Shown here piece by piece: positions 6,843 through 9,068 of a DNA stretch of 9,068 nt; within the stretch, counting starts at the first letter, position 1, and the number at the start of each line of letters is the position of its first letter. The translations under genes were made by a program, and so were the position numbers. The notes below the pieces were generated by a model. It was given only the letters and a program-made list of their open reading frames with translations. It had not been told where the DNA came from and searched no databases. This stretch comes from Candidatus Aenigmatarchaeota archaeon (GTDB lineage Archaea; Aenigmatarchaeota; Aenigmatarchaeia; DAOWOJ01), in assembly GCA_030642125.1 (NCBI GenBank), contig DAOWOJ010000013.1:1-9068 (forward strand). The letters are read 5' to 3'.

Positions 6843-7376
6843 TTATCCGCCTGATGGTGCTTTATCTCCTTCTCTAAATAAAAATACCACTGCAAATATC
6901 ATTGTGATAATTACAAACAATATAGGCCATGTCGAATCTGATATTGATATACCAGCACCACCGAACATAGCAGCTCCACCGGCCCCAATAAACAATAATA
7001 TAATTATAAACAATATACCGAATATTGTTACCCAACTCTTACCAATTTTTCCTGTAACATCTACTCCAACTAATTCTACCATAATAACAAAAACAAGTAT
7101 TACTGATATGATTATTACAGCAGGAGCAAAGAATCCTGTGAAAAATACTTCTAAGAAATTTGTCATATAACCGTAAGGAGTATAATTTACTAAAAAGAAA
7201 GCTATAACTATTGATATTATTGCTCTTACATTTTTATCAAATACAGGCTTTTTTTCCTTATCTTTTATTAAAGTTAAAAGACCATACATTATTGCTAAAG
7301 CTAATAGCCATGGTAACATAAATTCATAGAATCCAAGATCTCTCAGTTGACCCAATATACTACCAAATGTTGACAT
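6843..7376 (-). CDS. Five-TM integral membrane protein, unknown function
   Basis: Not assigned to a named family. It has 177 residues with about five hydrophobic segments: 17-37 (ending YGLLTLI), 50-71, 78-105, 115-140 and 149-167, and short polar ends. A charged loop (KDKEKKPVFDKN, 38-49) separates the first two, and a Gly/Ala-rich stretch (GAGGAAMFGGAG) closes TM4. From memory, small multi-TM proteins with a similar LPWLLALAIMYGLL opening are common in DPANN genomes; this needs a profile search. ATG 7376 is preceded by a GTGAT site (7380-7384) and a TATA-like box at 7407-7416. The lipoprotein gene follows after 26 bp, so the two products may act together at the membrane. Confidence 0.85.
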   Translation of the reverse strand: MSTFGSILGQLRDLGFYEFMLPWLLALAIMYGLLTLIKDKEKKPVFDKNVRAIISIVIAFFLVNYTPYGYMTNFLEVFFTGFFAPAVIIISVILVFVIMVELVGVDVTGKIGKSWVTIFGILFIIILLFIGAGGAAMFGGAGISISDSTWPILFVIITMIFAVVFLFREGDKAPSGG

Positions 7377-7406
7377 CTAATCACTATATATATTTATAAC
7401 TAATAC

Positions 7407-7416
7407 ATATAAATAA
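7407..7416 (-). promoter_or_regulatory. Possible TATA box for the 5-TM/lipoprotein operon
   Basis: TTATTTATAT is centred about 35 nt before ATG 7376, which would leave a leader of about 9 nt carrying GTGAT at 7380-7384. The same decamer occurs before the signal peptidase gene. It begins only a few bases after the stop codon of the upstream gene. Confidence 0.45.
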
Positions 7417-7422
7417 CTTTTA

Positions 7423-7848
7423 CTAATATAAATATAATATTACTTGTACCTTTTCAGATAATTTATAATTTCTTGTATCAATAACATTTGAAACTATATC
7501 ATACTCGTTCCAACCATTTTTGAAAACATATTTTTTATCTTTAATACTTACTTTATATATGCCAGATGGAATATTCTTAAATTTTATAACACCATCAGAA
7601 TTTGTTCTTTTTTCCATCATAAAATTTTCTGATGTTAAAAATACTTTACAATTTTCTTTTGGCATAACTACAAATATATCTTCGCAATAATTATTTTCAC
7701 AAATTGAAATATAATCATTATATAACACAACAATTTCTATATCGTTTACTTGTAAATCTGTATTATCAGTTTCTTCATATGCAGAAATCGGAATAACATA
7801 AAACATAATTAAAAATACAATGATAAATAGAAAATTAATACATTTCAT
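7423..7848 (-). CDS. Small secreted protein with a carboxypeptidase-regulatory/CnaB-like beta domain
   Basis: No specific function recognised. 141 residues. The N-terminal signal peptide (about residues 4-23, FLFIIVFLIMFYVIPISA) has a likely cleavage after ISA. The mature part is about 118 aa. Its core, TNSDGVIKFKNIPSGIYKVS (from residue 82), has the D-G-x-h-x-F-x-x-I-x-x-G-x-Y pattern typical of carboxypeptidase-regulatory-like, PEGA and CnaB-type beta-sandwich domains on archaeal surface proteins. Three cysteines remain after cleavage (50, 55, 67), an odd number, so one may be free or bonded to another chain. There is no Shine-Dalgarno before ATG 7848, and a TATA-like box lies about 34 nt upstream. 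It stands between rpoP (72-bp gap) and the 5-TM gene (46-bp gap) and may be a single transcription unit. Confidence 0.8.
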   Translation of the reverse strand: MKCINFLFIIVFLIMFYVIPISAYEETDNTDLQVNDIEIVVLYNDYISICENNYCEDIFVVMPKENCKVFLTSENFMMEKRTNSDGVIKFKNIPSGIYKVSIKDKKYVFKNGWNEYDIVSNVIDTRNYKLSEKVQVILYLY

Positions 7849-7876
7849 ACAAATATTTAATAAATCATTGTATATT

Positions 7877-7887
7877 GATTTAAAAGT
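7877..7887 (-). promoter_or_regulatory. Possible TATA box for the secreted-protein gene
   Basis: ACTTTTAAATC is centred about 34 nt before ATG 7848, in the only 72-bp gap of the minus-strand block. It is a weak match to an archaeal TATA box in an AT-rich gap, supported mainly by position and by the lack of a Shine-Dalgarno. Confidence 0.3.
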
Positions 7888-7895
7888 AATATAAC

Positions 7896-7904
7896 AAACA
7901 AAAA
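7896..7904 (-). terminator. Possible U-tract terminator after rpoP
   Basis: On the minus strand, TTTTTGTTT lies about 17-25 nt after the rpoP stop codon. An interrupted T-tract here could end the ribosomal/RNA polymerase transcript before the secreted-protein promoter. There is no hairpin, which archaea do not require. Confidence 0.35.
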
Positions 7905-7920
7905 CAATAATTGAATATTG

Positions 7921-8055
7921 TTATCTTGCGCTTACTTTTCTAACAATTTTAGACTCTTTTTTTAAAAAAATTCTAAAACCGCAACCAGAACATATTATTT
8001 TATCTTTCAGCTCATCAAATTCTACTTCTTTTTTACAATTCAAACATGTATACAT
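7921..8055 (-). CDS. rpoP: DNA-directed RNA polymerase subunit P (Rpo12)
   Basis: Small zinc-binding subunit of archaeal RNA polymerase (homologue of eukaryotic RPB12). It is only 44 residues. MYTCLNCKKEVEFDEL opens with the first CxxC (Cys4, Cys7), CSGCGFRIFLKKE carries the second, and it ends IVRKVSAR, the near-invariant C-terminal pattern of the family. Both zinc knuckles are intact. The start is ATG 8055, 7 bp after the rpl39e stop, with GTGAT three bases upstream of the ATG. It is last in the rnp4-rps19e-PDCD5-rpl39e-rpoP run and is translated from the same message by inference. Confidence 0.93.
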   Translation of the reverse strand: MYTCLNCKKEVEFDELKDKIICSGCGFRIFLKKESKIVRKVSAR

Positions 8056-8062
8056 TTTATCA

Positions 8063-8227
8063 CTAAATTTTTAATCTTCCTCTTCTCCAATTTTTTGTTT
8101 TATCTATTCTAATTCTTCTATTTCTTGCTCTTTTTAAACCAAATTTCTTTATATCAGCCCATCTAGGTGCATTCCTTATCTTAGATCTCCTTATCAGGAA
8201 TATCTTTTTCATGAACTTCTTAGTCAT
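8063..8227 (-). CDS. rpl39e: Large ribosomal subunit protein eL39
   Basis: Very small basic protein of the large ribosomal subunit that lines the peptide exit tunnel. It has 54 residues and about 40% Lys+Arg, beginning MTKKFMKKIFLIRRSKIRNA. The C-terminal NRRIRIDKTKNWRRGRLKI carries the family signature N-W-R-R-x-x-L-K. The N-terminal half is less typical than usual (RWADIKKFG in place of the common proline-Trp-Val stretch). I chose ATG 8227 because it gives the normal length of 50-54 aa and has AGAAGG just upstream; ATG 8212 inside would give 49 aa with no SD. It overlaps the end of the PDCD5 gene by 8 bp, which suggests coupled translation. Confidence 0.9.
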   Translation of the reverse strand: MTKKFMKKIFLIRRSKIRNAPRWADIKKFGLKRARNRRIRIDKTKNWRRGRLKI

Positions 8228-8513
8228 ATTGAGACCTTCTATTTATTTTACATTTCCTTTTCGGTGAAAGAGCACTTAAAATTTGTTTTAATTTTTCATC
8301 ATTTACCTTTTGATTCAATTGACCAGACTGAAGCAATTGTAACAAATACAATTCCAATTGTTCAGCTAACTCAGGTTTAACAATTTTAACTCTACTTAAT
8401 CTCTCCATAGCATCTTTATCTAAAGCATTTCTGATTAGATTTTTCTTCATTTTTTCAAATTCTTGCATCTTAGCAATTCTTTCAATATCATATTGTTCAT
8501 TCATTAACATCAT
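8220..8513 (-). CDS. PDCD5/TFAR19-family DNA-binding protein
   Basis: Archaeal member of the PDCD5 family: a small helical-bundle protein reported to bind nucleic acid, encoded beside S19e and L39e in many archaea. The exact cellular role in archaea is unsettled. It has 97 residues. An N-terminal helix (ERIAKMQEFEKMKKNLIRNA) is followed by DKDAMERLSRVKIVKPELAEQ, the best-conserved family block, then ELYLLQLLQSGQLNQKVNDE and a basic C-terminus (SPKRKCKINRRSQYD). The ATG at 8513 overlaps the rps19e stop codon as ATGA, so translation is probably coupled. ATG 8504 (fourth codon) is an alternative start. Its 3' end overlaps rpl39e by 8 bp. Confidence 0.93.
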   Translation of the reverse strand: MMLMNEQYDIERIAKMQEFEKMKKNLIRNALDKDAMERLSRVKIVKPELAEQLELYLLQLLQSGQLNQKVNDEKLKQILSALSPKRKCKINRRSQYD

Positions 8514-8908
8514 CTTATTTTATCTATAAATGATCTCCCCTTATCTGTAATAACTCTACCTTTCTTTTCACTATCCGCTTTTTTTATGAATCCAGCTACT
8601 TCAAGTTGTTGAAAAATTTTTCTTATTATTGACCCAGAACCTTTTCTGAAACGCGATGGTTTATGTCCTCTGTCTTTTTTGCCACCATAAACTATTCTTA
8701 ATCTATTGACACCAACAGGAGAACTATTTATATACATTTTTCTCATAATAGAAGCTGATCTAACATACCACCAATCGCTATTTTCAGGCAATCTTTCTTT
8801 ATGCGAACCTGTTTTAGCGAATAGCCCCCATTTTGGCATATCTATATTTTCAGTTTCTTTCAATTTTTTTGATAATTTAGTTATCAACTCATCAGTATCT
8901 TGTATCAT
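8510..8908 (-). CDS. rps19e: Small ribosomal subunit protein eS19
   Basis: Archaeal/eukaryotic protein of the small ribosomal subunit head. Nearly the whole length aligns with the family: PKWGLFAKTGSHKERLPE, DWWYVRSASIMRKMYI, GVNRLRIVYGGKKDRG, KGSGSIIRKIFQQLEVAGF and GRVITDKGRSFIDKI. The 132 aa length is slightly below typical, with no truncation evident. ATG 8908 has GTGAT three bases upstream (8912-8916) and a TATA-like box about 26 nt upstream. Two in-frame stop codons of rnp4 lie just before this (gap 36 bp). The stop codon overlaps the start of the PDCD5 gene (ATGA). Confidence 0.97.
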   Translation of the reverse strand: MIQDTDELITKLSKKLKETENIDMPKWGLFAKTGSHKERLPENSDWWYVRSASIMRKMYINSSPVGVNRLRIVYGGKKDRGHKPSRFRKGSGSIIRKIFQQLEVAGFIKKADSEKKGRVITDKGRSFIDKIR

Positions 8909-8930
8909 ATTATCACTAACATATTTTTAT

Positions 8931-8938
8931 TATAAAAA
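8931..8938 (-). promoter_or_regulatory. Possible TATA box before rps19e
   Basis: On the minus strand TTTTTATA lies in the 36-bp gap after rnp4, centred about 26 nt from ATG 8908. That spacing would give an almost leaderless transcript, yet a GTGAT site is also present, so rps19e may instead be read from the rnp4 message. Confidence 0.3.
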
Positions 8939-8944
8939 CATTTA

Positions 8945-9068
8945 TTATTTCTTATTATCCAATTTTTCTTTTACATATGGAAATCTATTAATATCTCCGC
9001 AAACTAGGCATCTTACGATCACGCACATTCTATTTTTGTTTGTTCTTACAGATTTCTTATCATTAGAT
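8945..9068 (-). CDS. rnp4: RNase P protein component 4 (Rpp21/Rnp4), C-terminal part, truncated by window edge
   Basis: Protein subunit of archaeal RNase P, which trims the 5' leader of precursor tRNAs. Only the last 40 residues are in the window. They read RTNKNRMCVIVRCLVCG followed by DINRFPYVKEKL, matching the Rpp21 C-terminus: a basic stretch, the second CxxC of the zinc ribbon, then R-[FY]-P-Y. The first zinc knuckle and the start lie beyond the right edge. The gene ends with two consecutive TAA codons. Its place directly upstream of rps19e and the PDCD5 gene supports the identification, as this order occurs in other archaea. Confidence 0.85.
   Translation of the reverse strand, partial: SNDKKSVRTNKNRMCVIVRCLVCGDINRFPYVKEKLDNKK

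Noticed and set aside
6904..7170. 88-codon plus-strand open frame opposite the 5-TM gene
   Set aside because: Its composition (Ile/Asn/Thr/Pro repeats) mirrors the hydrophobic codons of the membrane protein on the other strand; no ribosome-binding site or family pattern.
7391..7415. Imperfect palindrome, 8-bp arms TATTTATA/TATAAATA around a 9-nt loop
   Set aside because: Entirely A/T, in a promoter gap rich in TATA-like words; expected by chance and too weak to call an operator or terminator hairpin.
1..9068. Mobile element, defence system, CRISPR array, tRNA or riboswitch anywhere in the window
   Set aside because: Gaps between genes are all under 75 bp, and I found no terminal inverted repeats, spaced repeat arrays, cloverleaf-like sequence or transposase motifs; most of the content is conserved archaeal housekeeping genes.

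Overview
The window is very AT-rich and archaeal throughout. It carries an archaeal-type ATP-dependent DNA ligase, an ER/archaeal-type signal peptidase (Ser-His-Asp), transcription factor TFS, the archaea-specific amidotransferase pair GatD/GatE, the wyosine enzyme Taw1/TYW1, RNA polymerase subunit P, ribosomal proteins S19e and L39e, a PDCD5 homologue and the RNase P protein Rnp4/Rpp21. Low GC, compact short proteins, very tight gene packing and a surface cluster of uncharacterised CARDB-type and multi-TM proteins suggest a DPANN-like archaeon (for example the Pacearchaeota/Woesearchaeota side). The lineage is an inference; 'Archaea' is firm.

Layout. Positions 2-1919 run on the plus strand: the 3' part of DNA ligase (its start lies left of the window), signal peptidase and TFS. 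From 1910 to the right edge everything is on the minus strand. Read 5' to 3' from the right edge, this is rnp4 (start outside the window), rps19e, a PDCD5 gene, rpl39e and rpoP (8945+ down to 7921). Next come a secreted small beta-domain protein (7848-7423), a 5-TM membrane protein and a Cys-rich CARDB-like lipoprotein (7376-5698), and finally taw1-gatD-gatE (5663-1910). The plus and minus operons converge, and their coding regions overlap by 10 bp at 1910-1919. No gap exceeds 75 bp, and I see no tRNA, rRNA, CRISPR array, insertion sequence or integrase.

How the genes work together. The right block is information processing (RNase P, ribosome, RNA polymerase). The taw1-gatD-gatE operon serves tRNA: Taw1 builds the wyosine base at G37 of tRNA-Phe, and GatDE converts Glu-tRNA-Gln to Gln-tRNA-Gln, which implies the organism charges glutamine by the indirect route. 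The middle block is envelope-associated and functionally unknown. Gene-start signals are mixed: taw1 has a TATA-like box about 24 nt before ATG and no Shine-Dalgarno, as in leaderless transcripts, while other genes have GTGAT or GGAGATGA sites.

Most notable points: (1) GatE appears to lack the AspRS-like GAD insertion domain that archaeal GatE normally carries; (2) a perfect 36-bp direct repeat links the 3' end of the ligase gene to the start of the signal peptidase gene, duplicating a ribosome-binding site and start codon; (3) the lipoprotein contains a 57-residue charged segment with ten cysteines, several spaced exactly seven residues apart.
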